From assembly GCA_020002185.1 (NCBI GenBank), contig CM034534.1:34767559-34831558 (forward strand): 64,000 nucleotides of DNA. Direction: 5' to 3'. This document shows positions 22,297 through 31,939 of the stretch, in pieces. This DNA is from Paraescarpia echinospica. Taxonomy: Eukaryota > Annelida > Polychaeta > Sabellida > Siboglinidae. The notes beneath the pieces were generated by a model, which was given only the letters and a program-made list of their open reading frames with translations, was not told where the DNA came from and made no database searches. How positions within the stretch are numbered: the first letter of the stretch is position 1; every line of letters begins with the position of its first letter. The position numbers and the translations under genes were made by a program.

Positions 22297-25072
22297 GTTA
22301 TCAGGCGCAATATTCGAGTAGCCACCACTAACGTTCGATCTATTCGAGACAAAACAGCCTCGCTTACCGATTTATTAACTTCCAAGACAATAGACATCCT
22401 TGCAGTCACTGAGACCTGGCTCAGACCACATGACACAGCTGCATGCATTGCTGACATTTCTCCTTCCAGTTTCACCTTCCATCATCGCCCACGTTCAGTT
22501 GCACAAGGTGGTGGTGTTGGATTTCTCGTCTCAAAATAGTTCAAAGTTAATTTGCATTCAAACCCTGATTACTCCAGCTTTGAGGCCATCTGTGCCGAAA
22601 TTTTCGATTCATCTTTCTCTGCTTATTTTGTGTACATTTATCGCCCTCCAGGACACCCTGCCCATTTCTTTGAAGAATTCCAGGATCTACTTGTAAATCT
22701 GGCAACTATTTATTCAGAGTTGTATATACTCGGTGATTTTAATCTTCATCTGGACATACCTTCATCAACAACAAGTACATTTAATGACATTCTGGCATCC
22801 TATGACATGAAACAACATGTTACCTGTTCAACACACATACATGGCCACTGGCTCGATCTCTTAATCACCCGCTCAGATTGTAACAATATTCAGACACCTA
22901 CTGCTTCAGATGGTTTATCAGACCACCACACTGTCATTGCTGATCTCAAAGTTCCTAGAATTCCCGTAGATTCCAAAAACAAAGTGATTTACCGACCGAT
23001 CCATAAGATTGACATTGCCGCATTAATGACAGACATCCTTAAATCCGACCTCATCAGTAAACCCAAAGAACATCTGTCAGATCTGTGTCGACAGTACTGT
23101 CAAGTACTCAAAGATTTACTTAATAAACATGCACCCCTGAGATCTAAATATGTGTCCCAAAAGCCACATGCTCCATGGATGACTCCTGAAATTCTACAAT
23201 CTAGAAAGCGCCGGCGCTATCTTGAACGTGTATGGCGCAAATCACGCTCGCCTTTGGACAGATCACAATATTCTAAACAGTGTCACTACTGCAACAGACA
23301 AATGGCCAAAGCTAAATCAAATTATTACACAAACATGGTATCGAGTAACTCTGATAACCCACGTCAGCTATGGAACTGCATAAATCATATTTTACATAGA
23401 CGGCCGTCTCCATCTCCACCTAGTCATGTGTCAGTCAAATCTCTGTGTGACTCGTTTTCTAGTCATTTCAAAGATAAAATAAGTCTTATACGTTCTGCTT
23501 TTCCATGTCACACTTTAAGTACTGTAAATGTGGACTCCCCACAAGTAAATTCTCCACTTGTATTGTTTGAGCCAGCCACAGTTGATGAAGTGAGGAAAAT
23601 AATAATGTCCTCCCCAAATAAGTCATGCGATCTCGATCCATTACCAACCATACTATTAAAAGCATGTATTGACTCTTTACTTGGTACAATAACGAATATC
23701 ATAAATTTATCACTGAGTTCGGGTAAATTCCCAGATGATTTTAAACACGTACATGTAAATTCTGTTCTCACGAAGACTTCTCTGCCAAAAGATGATTTCA
23801 AAAGTTATAGGCCAATTTCTAATCTTAGCTTTATTTCTAAGATACTTGAGAAAGTCGTAGCAAGCCGTCTAAGGCGTCATATTAGCTCAACTTGTTTATC
23901 CAGTGTGCTCCAATCAGCATACAAACAATTTCATTCTACTGAGACTGCTCTCCTAAAAGTACACAATGATGTTATATTAAACATTGATCAAGGCAAAGTA
24001 ACTGCACTTACCTTGCTTGATCTGTCTGCCGCCTTTCATACCATTGATCACAACACTCTTGTCAAACGTTTATCATTGTGGTAGCATATCTGGCACAGCT
24101 CTGACCTGGTTTTCTTCATATCTAACCAATAGACATCAATGTATAAAGATAGATAATTACTTTTCAACCTCACTCCCCACTTCATGTGGCATTCCCCAGG
24201 GTTCCGTTATTGGGCCTTTGCTTTTCATTCTCTACACTACGCCACTCAGCTCTGTAATCCAAAGTCATAACTTGGATCATCACCTTTATGCAGATGACAC
24301 ACATATTTACATTTCCTTGGCCACGCCCGATACAAGTCATTCTCTAAACCGACTCAACGATTGTCTCCAAGATGTTTTTTCATGGATGACCGATAGTAAA
24401 TTAAAGTTAAATGCAGACAAAACTGAATTCCTCATCATTGGTACTCCAATGCAGCGAGGTAAACTAAATGACTTTTTTCCAACATGCATCCTGAGTCAAA
24501 ATATCACACCAGCCGCATCAGTACGGAATCTAGGAGTGACCTTTGATTGCGACTTCAATTTCAGACAACACATATCCCAAACGTGCCGTTGCTGTTTTCA
24601 TCATATCCGTGATCTTCGCCGCATTCGCCGACATATGTCGCTTTCTGTCGCTAAGACTATCGCAACAGCTCTTGATAGCAGCATATTAGATTATTGCAAT
24701 TCCCTCCTTCATAATATTGCTATCAAGGATATTGCAAAACTACAACGCGTCCAAAATTGTTTAGTAAGGGTAGTCACACAATCTCCTCGATTCTCCCGCT
24801 CAGTGCCACTTTTAAAATCACTGCATTGGCTCCCCGTGCGATATCGCATTATGTTTAAGATCTGCACAATCACCCACCAAGCCCTTTCATCCAAACAACC
24901 TAGTTATTTACACTCAATGCTCACACCAGCCAGACAAGCCAGACAACTTCGGTCGTCTAGTTCTAAGTTGCTATCTGTTCCTAGAGTTAAGACAAAGGCT
25001 GGAACTCGAGCTTTTTCAGTTGCCGCGCCAACTATATGGAATTCGCTTCCCGTTAATGTTAAATTAGTAGAA

Positions 25073-25078
25073 AATGTT
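25073..25078. repeat. Target-site duplication of Polinton B, left copy (AATGTT)
   Basis: AATGTT lies directly before the left TIR and again at 41,318-41,323 directly after the right TIR. The length of 6 bp is the Polinton hallmark. Confidence 0.93.
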
Positions 25079-25416
25079 AGTAGTAATGTAGCAACACCGG
25101 TCATGACCCCAGATCAAAGGCTTTTTCGTTTTTTATAAGTAGAATTCCTACGTTTTTTAGCAGTAATGTTTTATTAAACGTCAAAGAGATTGATGGTTTT
25201 TTTTTAGAAAAAGAGGGTGTCGACCTCTAGTGAATAAGCAGGTACTAATTAGGTAAATAAATAGGGTAAATAATTAAGTACTAATTAGTAAAAATGAGTA
25301 GCGCAATCACTAGAGGGCAGCACTAGCAATAAGTAGGGTAATTAATTAATTACTAATTAGTAACAAATGAGTAGCGCATTCACTAGAGGGCAGCACTAAA
25401 AATAGTAATGTAATGG
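25079..25416. repeat. Left terminal inverted repeat of Polinton B
   Basis: The outer 130 bp matches the inverse of the right end closely, differing by a 7-bp indel near position 14. The inner part contains two copies of a subterminal repeat of about 95 bp with the landmarks ACTAATTAGTAA, ATGAGTAGCGCA and CACTAGAGGGCAGCACTA. Confidence 0.92.
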
Positions 25417-25454
25417 TTATGCGGTGGTATAATGCGGAGTCACGTGCGCTTCAA

Positions 25455-25464
25455 ATTATATAAT
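25455..25464 (+). promoter_or_regulatory. TATA box for the Polinton B ATPase
   Basis: ATTATATAAT lies immediately inside the left TIR. The spacing favours the ATG at 25,503 over the one at 25,473 as the translation start, because a transcript starting about 30 bp after the box would miss the first. Confidence 0.5.
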
Positions 25465-25502
25465 GGTTAAGAATGTGTGCTGCCCTGCTCGGCGAATTGT
25501 TG

Positions 25503-26176
25503 ATGGCGGTGCATATAGGCGATCGTAACGTTGTCGGCGCACCAGTTGTCGCTATGGACGGAAAGTGGAAGCACCCTTTTACGTGTATAGTGTCCGGCCC
25601 TACGGGGTGCGGGAAGACTACTTTCGTTGTACGCCTGTTAAAGTTTGCTTCGCGTATGATTTCGCCGCCACCGGAGAAAATTCTGTGGTGTTACGGCCAG
25701 TGGCAGACCGCTTACGACTCTATGGCCGGCGTAGAATTTGTAGACGGTTTGCCGGATCCGTCGCTTCTGGACACCAAAACGAGGACGCTTCTAGTAATCG
25801 ATGACCTTATGTCGGAGACCAATAGTAGCGTCACGACTTTGTTTACAAAAAAAAGTCACCACTGCAACGCGTCCGTCGTACAGCTTTTGCAGAATCTCTT
25901 TCCGAAAGGGAAAGAAAATCGCACAATCAGCTTAAACGCGCAGTATATGGTCCTCTTCAAGAGTCCCCGGAAGCTGGACAAGTAGGTCACCTGGCGAAAC
26001 AGATGTACCCGGGTAGTGTCAACTACAAGGTGGAGGCGTACAAAGAAGCCACGTCGGCCGCCTACGGTTACCTCCTGGTGGATCTGAAACAGGAAACGCT
26101 GGAAACCATACGCCTGCGTACGGAAATTTTTCCCGACGACCCCATTCAGTACGTCTATGTGCCGACGAGACTATAA
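25503..26176 (+). pseudogene. Polinton B genome-packaging ATPase (FtsK/HerA superfamily), one frameshift
   Basis: Motor predicted to pump DNA into the capsid. Walker A is GPTGCGKTT at about residues 30-38 (25,599-25,620). Walker B is TLLVIDDLM (25,787-25,812). The Polinton signature LLQNLFPKGKENRTISLNAQY follows. A single-base deletion near 25,970 shifts the frame right after FKSPR. The rest of the domain (LAKQMYPG, EAYKEATSAAYGYLLVDL, YVYVPTRL) continues in another frame to a stop at 26,174-26,176. Family length is about 220-240 residues, so the two frames together account for the whole protein. It is the first gene of the rightward block. Confidence 0.9.
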
Positions 26177-26215
26177 AAAAGGCGGGGCGCGCCGCGGCCG
26201 CCGTCATTCGACAGG

Positions 26216-26560
26216 ATGACAGATCGCGTGAAGAAGCACATCCTTGCCCTGCAGCTGTTACGTCGCTACCAGCGGAATACGAATCTGAGAAAGGCGGTAA
26301 TCGCCCACGCGGACGCCGACCTCATCTGCAGTCTGGCCTACTGCGCGTATAACATTCTGCGAGGGAACGTGAAATTGACGCCTAAGAAACGAAAAGCGCT
26401 GATAAAGTACAGGAACAATTTGCGTAAGTTAGCGTCGAAAAAAGTACCCATCAAACGGAAGAGGGCCGTCCTGCAGACGGGTTCGGGCGCGTTTCTGGCG
26501 GCGCTGCTGGCGCCGTTGGCGAGCACCTTTCTGCCCCTCCTCAGGCAGGCTTTCGGTTGA
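26216..26560 (+). CDS. Small basic Polinton protein with hydrophobic C-terminus
   Basis: 114 residues, Lys/Arg-rich (LTPKKRKALIKYRNNLRKL, KKVPIKRKR), ending in a Gly/Ala/Leu-rich hydrophobic tail (GSGAFLAALLAPLAS). Proteins of this form sit directly after the ATPase in many animal Polintons and adintoviruses, but the function is unproven. A DNA-condensing or membrane-active virion component would fit the composition. Its stop overlaps the start of the next gene (TGATG at 26,558-26,562), which suggests translational coupling or a shared transcript. Confidence 0.75.
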   Translation: MTDRVKKHILALQLLRRYQRNTNLRKAVIAHADADLICSLAYCAYNILRGNVKLTPKKRKALIKYRNNLRKLASKKVPIKRKRAVLQTGSGAFLAALLAPLASTFLPLLRQAFG

Positions 26561-27168
26561 TGCAGCACGCGAAGAAGATGGCGCTTGTAGACCCCCGGTT
26601 GGTGGAGCGCCTACTTCCGTTACTATCGCAACCGACCACGACCACGTCGCGTGTGATGAGTAGCCTTGACAGCGACATGAAAGCCGTTCTCGAGCGTGCA
26701 GATTTATCCGAAGGTGAAAAGGTGGCGGCGTACAATCAACTGCTGAATCTTTGCAACGCCATGGAGGCGTCTCGTGCGCAGCAGCCGATGCGCGTGTCCG
26801 TAGTGAAGAACGAGTCGTCGGATCAGCCGCCGCCGCCGCCGCCTACGCCCGACCAATTACCGGGGGAGACGGAGAGCGAGGTCGTGAAGAGCGTACCGAA
26901 AGTGCTGAAAGAAAAGGCCCGCCTCCTGTTGGCGCGCCTGAAAGCCGACCCGCTGATTCGCTGGAACGATCGAGCGGACCTCGTGTACGACGGTACGCCT
27001 ATCGCCGGAAGCAATATGGTAGATCTCGTGAACGATCTCATGCGAAAGAGGAAGAGGTCCCCCGCGCCGGTTGGCTGGGAAGTGTTCGGCGATCATATAA
27101 GGCGGTTGAACGTGTCTATGGAGCTCGTCGGCAACCCCCAGCGTCGGGCGTATATACAGCGCGCGTAG
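26560..27168 (+). CDS. Conserved Polinton protein of unknown function
   Basis: 202 residues. The N-terminal half is predicted helical (VDPRLVERLLPLLSQ, LSEGEKVAAYNQLLNL), followed by a Pro-rich linker with a PPPPPPTPDQLPG run. The conserved C-terminal domain has KARLLLARLKADPLIRW, LVYDGTPIAGSNMVDLVNDLMRKRK and ELVGNPQRRAYI. The same landmarks appear in Polinton A (20,060-20,660), so it is an ancestral gene of this lineage. The frame is fully open. I do not know a biochemical function. Its place between the ATPase and integrase genes suggests a virion or packaging role. Confidence 0.78.
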   Translation: MQHAKKMALVDPRLVERLLPLLSQPTTTTSRVMSSLDSDMKAVLERADLSEGEKVAAYNQLLNLCNAMEASRAQQPMRVSVVKNESSDQPPPPPPTPDQLPGETESEVVKSVPKVLKEKARLLLARLKADPLIRWNDRADLVYDGTPIAGSNMVDLVNDLMRKRKRSPAPVGWEVFGDHIRRLNVSMELVGNPQRRAYIQRA

Positions 27169-27236
27169 AAGCGAAAGGGGCGCACTCGGTCCGTCGAGCG
27201 CATGCCGTGGTCCAGCTTTTAGCGCCCCCGTAGAGG

Positions 27237-27419
27237 ATGCCTCCCGCCCGAAGATCAGTACTCGTCGTCGTCGTCGCCGTCGTAATCGCGGCGGTCATCG
27301 TCGCCGCCCTCTTGTTCGCCGTATCGTCGTCGTCGTCGGCGCCGCACGATCCATGGCGGTGGTGCCCCGGCGGACTCGTGGTGCGCAACGAAAGCGCCAA
27401 CAACGCGACGGCCGACTGA
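27237..27419 (+). CDS. Small single-pass membrane protein
   Basis: 60 residues: short basic N-terminus (MPPARR), one strong hydrophobic helix (VLVVVVAVVIAAVIVAALLF), Ser-rich spacer and a C-terminal tail with two potential N-glycosylation sites (NES, NAT). It overlaps the start of the integrase frame by about 67 bp. Polinton A has a hydrophobic segment at the same place, which supports its being real. Function unknown. Confidence 0.5.
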   Translation: MPPARRSVLVVVVAVVIAAVIVAALLFAVSSSSSAPHDPWRWCPGGLVVRNESANNATAD

Positions 27420-28474
27420 AGCGCGCCTACTTCGACCCGAAACGGGCAGGCAGTTATGGCGGCGTCAACGCGTTGCATCGGGCGTCCGCGGTGCCCAAGC
27501 CGATCGTCGGGCGGTGGCTGGCGGAGCAGAACGCCTATACGCTTCACAAGCCGGTTAGGCGCCGTTTTAAGCGACGTCGCGTTATCGTGGGCGGTCGAAA
27601 CCAGCAGTGGCAAGCCGATCTCGTCGACGTGGCTAAACTGAAAAAGCACAACGACGGCATAGCGTTCTTATTGACGGTCATCGACGTCTTCTCGAAGCGG
27701 GCGTGGTGCGTTCCGTTGAAGCGCAAATCCGGTCCGGCGCTCGTCGCTGCCTTCGAGGGGCTGCTGTCGTCGCCGCCGCACGTCCTGCAGACCGACAAGG
27801 GGACGGAGTTTCTCAACAGGCCCCTTCAGACGCTTTTGAGGGCGCGCGGCGTCCACCATTTCGTGACGCACAACGAGGAGACCAAGGCGAGCGTCGTGGA
27901 GCGATTCAATCGTACGCTGAAGACGCGCATGTGGAGGTACGTCACGAAGCATCAGACGCTGAGGTTCGTGGAGCCGTTGCAGGACTTCGTGCGGTCGTAC
28001 AACAACGCCTACCATCGAAGCATCGGTAGGACGCCGGCGAGCGTCGACGTGTCGAATCAGGAGAACGTGTGGCAGCGTCTGTACGGCGGCAGAGGGTGTC
28101 AAAAAAACAAAAGCAAGCCGAAACTGCGAGCGGGGGATAGCGTACGCATCAGCAAGGCGAAGGGAAGTTTAAAGAAGGGGTACATGGCTAACTGGAGCGA
28201 AGAGCTCTTCACCGTCGTAGATTTTCACCCGACCGATCCTCCTGTTTACCGACTGATGGACGACGCCGGCACGATACTGGACGGTACCTTCTACGAGCCG
28301 GAGCTTCAAAAAGTGATCGTTGCGAAGGACAAACTATATCGGGTGGAAGCCGTTCTACAGAGGCGTCGTCGACGACACGGTAAGGGTGAAGAGGCGCTCG
28401 TCAAATGGTTCGGCTATCCGGCCTCGTTCAATAGCTGGATCAACGCCAACGAACTCGTGGCCTATAAGGGCTGA
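27353..28474 (+). CDS. Polinton B integrase: DDE core plus chromodomain, intact
   Basis: 373 residues, retrovirus-like integrase that inserts the linear element and creates the 6-bp duplication. The basic N-terminus is followed by the rve core: first Asp in WQADLVDV (about residue 86), second Asp in LQTDKGTEF (about 146), Glu in ASVVERFNRTLK (about 182), spacing consistent with DD35E. The C-terminal part has RISKAKGSLKKGYMANWSEELF and a chromodomain (YRVEAVLQ, EEALVKWFGYPASFNSW). The frame is fully open with all catalytic residues kept. An upstream basic stretch (RRTRGAQRKRQQR) may be part of the protein or the true start may be a little later. Confidence 0.92.
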   Translation: MAVVPRRTRGAQRKRQQRDGRLKRAYFDPKRAGSYGGVNALHRASAVPKPIVGRWLAEQNAYTLHKPVRRRFKRRRVIVGGRNQQWQADLVDVAKLKKHNDGIAFLLTVIDVFSKRAWCVPLKRKSGPALVAAFEGLLSSPPHVLQTDKGTEFLNRPLQTLLRARGVHHFVTHNEETKASVVERFNRTLKTRMWRYVTKHQTLRFVEPLQDFVRSYNNAYHRSIGRTPASVDVSNQENVWQRLYGGRGCQKNKSKPKLRAGDSVRISKAKGSLKKGYMANWSEELFTVVDFHPTDPPVYRLMDDAGTILDGTFYEPELQKVIVAKDKLYRVEAVLQRRRRRHGKGEEALVKWFGYPASFNSWINANELVAYKG

Positions 28475-28884
28475 TGGCGACGCGTTGTTCGACGGAATAC
28501 GCAGAGCGCTGGAGACTTTCTTCCTACATCCGCCGCCGCTACCGTTGTCGCTGCGACCGATGCTATCGACGTCGACCGCAACGTCGGCGGACTCGCTCTA
28601 TGATTTATCTGCGTGACCTATAAGGGATGACGACGACGCGTTGGATGCGCCACGCGGGGTGCTGGCGACTGCACGAGGCGGGGGTGTGCAACGGCTTTTC
28701 GTTTTTTATAAGGGGACCGTGCTGTATTAGTAGAATGCAGAAGAGAAGAGGGCCGCGCCACCACCGACGCCCGTCGACGAACTCGCTCTATGGTGTGCCT
28801 GCGCGCGATAAAGGAACGACGCCGTAGCGTCGGACGGCAGTCGCGCGATGTGTACGGTCGAGACGACAGCAGCAGCAGCAGCCA
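28475..28884. other. Spacer with degenerate repeats, no supported gene
   Basis: CCTATAAGGG followed by GACGCGTTG occurs at the end of the integrase (28,462) and again near 28,616, and ACTCGCTCTATG occurs near 28,590 and 28,780. This looks like local duplication of the integrase 3' end and its downstream sequence. Small frames here have no conserved features. Confidence 0.45.
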
Positions 28885-29163
28885 ATGCAACCGCCGACCA
28901 CCGCCGTCGCCTCAAGCGCATTTGTCGGAGCGCCCGCCGACGACTCATGCGTCTCTGTGGGTGCACCCGATGCCGTCGACGCCTCCTCCGTCACGAGCGT
29001 TCCGTGGCGTCTCTGCGGCAACGAATGTCCTAAGGCCGAGATCGTCTTCCTGTGCCAGATCGTCGTCCTGTACACGGTGATCGTCGTCAGTATATACAAT
29101 CTAACGCGCGGCACGGGCGACTCCAACCTGTGGACGGCGCTGCTGAGTAGTTGCCTCGGCTAG
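28885..29163 (+). pseudogene. Polinton B small membrane protein, stop within its C-terminus
   Basis: About 92 residues in the open part. It has a Cys-containing loop (PWRLCGNECPKAE), one membrane helix (IVFLCQIVVLYTVIVVSIY) and LTRGTGDSNLWTALLSSCLG. A TAG at 29,161-29,163 ends the frame, yet the same frame continues after it with LLPSPFM. The corresponding position in Polinton A is a sense codon, so the stop in B is probably a mutation. Function unknown; it is conserved in both copies at the same position before the minor capsid gene. Confidence 0.65.
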
Positions 29164-29191
29164 CTACTGCCGAGTCCGTTTATGAGACGCG

Positions 29192-30034
29192 ATGGCGTCG
29201 TCTGACTTTTACGTGACGTTGCCGAGCAACGCGTCTATGAAGGCGCACCCCGAAAACACGTTGACGCACTACTAGACGAATCTGCCGCAGCGCGTCGACC
29301 TGTCGGGGGAGTGGGAATGCGGGCTGGTGTCGCTACAGTACACGCATAGCTGGTACAATGTGAGGCCGGCGGACGACTATTCCTTCGTGGCGTGCGAGAC
29401 GGGGGAGGTGGGCGTTTTCACCACCGAGTCCGGGGGCAAAATTGCCCGACAGGGCAACATTCCGCGCGGCTTTTACAACAACGCCAAAAAGCTGATGAGC
29501 AAAATCAACGCGGCGTTGTCGAAACTGAGCACCGACACGGTCAAGGCGCGCATAGATTACAGCGCCATCACTAATCGGATGACGTTGCTTCTATCGCCGG
29601 GCGTCGAAATTAACATGCCGCGGGACGGGCGCCTGAAACAGATACTAGGTTTTGAGTCGAACTATATCGCGAGTTACGGGTTGCCCGCGGTCGGCGGCGC
29701 CCTGCCCCCGGGGTACCTGTTCGAGTTCGAGGCGAGCCACCCTGTGGACCTGAACGGCGGCGTCAACACCCTGTTCGTGTACACGGACATCGTGGAGACG
29801 CGCATCGTCGGCGACGTATTCGCCCCCCTTATCCGATCCGTACCCGTCCACGGTTCGAACGGCAGCATCGTATCGAACATCTTCGACCGCGTCCAATACG
29901 CGCCGCTCCTGCGTCGCCAATTCGCCTCGATCGAGATAGATATAAGAGACGGCCTCGGTCAGTCGATACCATTCGAGCACGGAAAAGTCGTGACGACGCT
30001 TCACGTCAGACGCCGCAAGTCGAAACTGTTCTGA
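29192..30034 (+). pseudogene. Polinton B minor capsid (penton-like) protein, one nonsense codon
   Basis: Single jelly-roll-type virion protein predicted to form the pentameric vertices. The frame starts MASSDFYVTLPSNASMK at 29,192, meets a TAG at 29,273-29,275 (codon 28), and is otherwise open to 30,034: QRVDLSGEWECGLVSLQYTHSW, YSAITNRMTLLLSPGVEINMP, FVYTDIVETRIVGDVFAPLIR and QFASIEIDIRDGLGQSIPFE. Without the stop it would be 280 residues. Alternative translation from a later start would lack the conserved N-terminus. It is followed 2 bp later by the next gene. Confidence 0.88.
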
Positions 30035-30036
30035 CG

Positions 30037-30447
30037 ATGACGCGAAACGTGTACGAGGACTACTACACGTGGCAGGTCGGCGGCGGCCTGCCGGTGTTCG
30101 TAGGCGCCCGATCGCAGCGGGGGCACGGACTGGGTAATCTCTTCGGCAGCCTGTTTCGAAGCGCCATGCCGCTCATCAAGAGAGGGGCCGTGGCGCTGGG
30201 CAAGCGCGCGCTCAAGACGGGCGTGCGCGTGGCGCAGGACGTCGTTCCCGGCGGCAATCTGAAACAGGCGGTAAAGAGGCGCGCGAAGGAGGCGGGAGCC
30301 GACCTTCTCGACGGGCTGTTGAATAGGCCGACATCGCCGAAAAAGCGACGACGACGCATAAAGCCGCCCGGCAAGCCGGCGACGGCCGGTAAGAAGAGGC
30401 GCCGTCGAAAGAGGCCGACGTCGAGCGACGACGTATTTCCCGCGTAG
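30037..30447 (+). CDS. pVI/pX-like Polinton virion protein
   Basis: 136 residues. N-terminal VYEDYYTWQVGGGLPVFVG, then the family signature QRGHGLGNLFGSLFRSAMPL, an Ala/Lys amphipathic stretch (GAVALGKRALKTGVRVAQ) and a very basic C-terminus with several KKRRRR runs. The form recalls adenovirus core or cement proteins (pX, pVI). In adintoviruses the gene regularly lies between minor and major capsid genes, as here. The C-terminal coding sequence is duplicated just downstream (30,479-30,665). Confidence 0.8.
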   Translation: MTRNVYEDYYTWQVGGGLPVFVGARSQRGHGLGNLFGSLFRSAMPLIKRGAVALGKRALKTGVRVAQDVVPGGNLKQAVKRRAKEAGADLLDGLLNRPTSPKKRRRRIKPPGKPATAGKKRRRRKRPTSSDDVFPA

Positions 30448-30665
30448 TAGGATGGCGTTCGTGCGTCGGCAGTCATAAAGAGCTTTACCTCGGCGGCTTT
30501 CTCGTCGGGCTGCTGAATGCCCTCCCGCTGCCGCCTACGAAAAAGCGACGATACATAAGGCCGACCGGCAAGCCGGCGACGACCAGTAAGTGGAGGCGCC
30601 GTCGAACGAAGCAGACGTTTTTCCCAGAGCCGCAGGATGGCGTTCGTGCATCGGCAGTCGTACGA
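30290..30665. repeat. Tandem duplication across the pVI/pX-MCP gene boundary
   Basis: The segment from about 30,290 to 30,478 (end of the pVI/pX-like gene plus the first codons of the major capsid gene, MAFVRRQS then stop) is repeated at 30,479-30,665, about 190 bp later, with substitutions. The second copy leads into the full capsid gene. The upstream copy gives a decoy start with an immediate stop. Confidence 0.85.
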
Positions 30666-31938
30666 GGGCGTAAATTCCGAAATGGACCTGTTCAGCGATC
30701 CGACGTCGCAGACGAGCATCGAGAGCGGTCAGTGGATCGATCACCAGTGGCTGACGGCCCTCGACGCTGGCGGCCCTATCGAGTTTCTCATTCCGGGCTC
30801 CGGAGACGAATATCTGGACCTGTCTTCCGTTAGACTGTACGTGCGCGCCAAGGTGACGAAAGGGGACGGTACCGCTCTCGCGAACGACAGCGTCGTGGCG
30901 CCCGTCAACAATTTCCTGCATTCGATGTTCAGTCAGGTCGACGTGACGCTGAACGGCACGCTCGTGACGCCGTCGTCGAATACGTACCCGTTTCGGGCCT
31001 ACATCGAGAACCTGCTCAGTTACGGGCCCGACGCCAAAAAGTCGCAGCGCGAGGCCGATCTGTGGTGCAAGGACACCGCCGGGCGCATGGAGACGACCAA
31101 CAACAACAACGGCGGGTACGCGCATCGGCACGATTTCATACACGATAGCCGCGAGTTCGACATGATAGGACGACGTCACGTCAACCTGCTTATGCAAAAC
31201 CGGTGCGTGTTGAACGGCGTCGACCTGAAGATGCGACTGGTGCGAAGCAAGGACGCCTTCGCGCTCATGGGCGACGTCGTCGATCCGGGGTTCAAGGTCG
31301 TTCTGCTGGAGGCCTACCTGCAGGCGCGCAAGATCAAGTTGAACCCGGCCGTCCAGCTCGGCCACATCAAGGCGCTGACGCACGGGACGTCCATGTATCC
31401 GATGCGCCGCGTCGACTGCAAGGTGTTCTCGATACCGCAGGGTACGATGTCGCACACGCACGAGAACGTCTATCTGGGCACGCTCCCGAGACGCGTGTTC
31501 ATGTGCCTGATCGACAACGACGCCTACAACGGGGCCTACGATAAAAACTCGTTCAACGCGAAGCACAACGACATAAACTTCTTCGCCCTCTTCGTCGACG
31601 GACGCCAGGTGCCGAGCAAGCCGCTGCAGCCGGACTTCGCGCAACGGCGCTACATCCGAAGCTATATGAACCTGTTCGCCGCGACGGGGAAGGCGTACGA
31701 GGACGAGGGGTTCGACGTGACGCGCGGCGAGTTCGGCAGCGGCTACACCATATTCGGCTTCGACCTGTCGCCCGACTGCTGCGACGGCGAACACTTCAAC
31801 GTCGTGCATACGGGGAACCTGAGCGCCGAGATCCACTTCGCGCTCGCGCTCGCCCGGACGGTGAACGTCGTCGTGTACGGGGAGTTCGAGACGGTGCTCG
31901 AAGTCGACAAGAACCGGAACGTCGTGTACGACTTCTGA
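30637..31938 (+). CDS. Polinton B major capsid protein (double jelly-roll), intact
   Basis: 433 residues, the capsomer-forming protein of Polinton virions. Landmarks: MAFVHRQSYEGVNSEMDLF, IEFLIPGSGDEYLDLSS, FLHSMFSQVDVTLNGTLV, NTYPFRAYIENLLSYG, DCKVFSIPQGTMSHTHENV, FVDGRQVPSKPL, TIFGFDLSPDC and VVVYGEFETVLEVDKNRNV. Length and order are those of adintovirus double jelly-roll capsids. The frame is fully open. The next gene starts one base after the stop. Together with the capsid and packaging genes it indicates that the element descends from a virus-like form able to make particles. Confidence 0.92.
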   Translation: MAFVHRQSYEGVNSEMDLFSDPTSQTSIESGQWIDHQWLTALDAGGPIEFLIPGSGDEYLDLSSVRLYVRAKVTKGDGTALANDSVVAPVNNFLHSMFSQVDVTLNGTLVTPSSNTYPFRAYIENLLSYGPDAKKSQREADLWCKDTAGRMETTNNNNGGYAHRHDFIHDSREFDMIGRRHVNLLMQNRCVLNGVDLKMRLVRSKDAFALMGDVVDPGFKVVLLEAYLQARKIKLNPAVQLGHIKALTHGTSMYPMRRVDCKVFSIPQGTMSHTHENVYLGTLPRRVFMCLIDNDAYNGAYDKNSFNAKHNDINFFALFVDGRQVPSKPLQPDFAQRRYIRSYMNLFAATGKAYEDEGFDVTRGEFGSGYTIFGFDLSPDCCDGEHFNVVHTGNLSAEIHFALALARTVNVVVYGEFETVLEVDKNRNVVYDF

Positions 31939-31939
31939 G

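Larger units (their letters stand above)
22012..25078 (+). mobile_element. L2/CR1-like LINE, nearly full length; 3' end displaced by Polinton B
   Basis: One ORF encodes, in order, a signal-peptide-like N-terminus (MSPAFLLCVLFLSCSAASRG), a 2A-like motif GDVSLNPGP (22,270-22,296), an APE endonuclease (TTNVRSIRDK, VTETWLR, YRPPGH, LGDFNLH, SDHHTVI) and a reverse transcriptase (YRPISNLSFISKILE, LLDLSAAF, GIPQGSVIGPLLF, YADD). The C-terminal region typical of this group follows (LHWLPVRYRI, AFSVAAPTIWNSLP). It is broken by one TAG at 22,537-22,539 and one frameshift near 24,080. The ORF stops abruptly at the Polinton boundary and resumes at 41,318. Confidence 0.9.
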
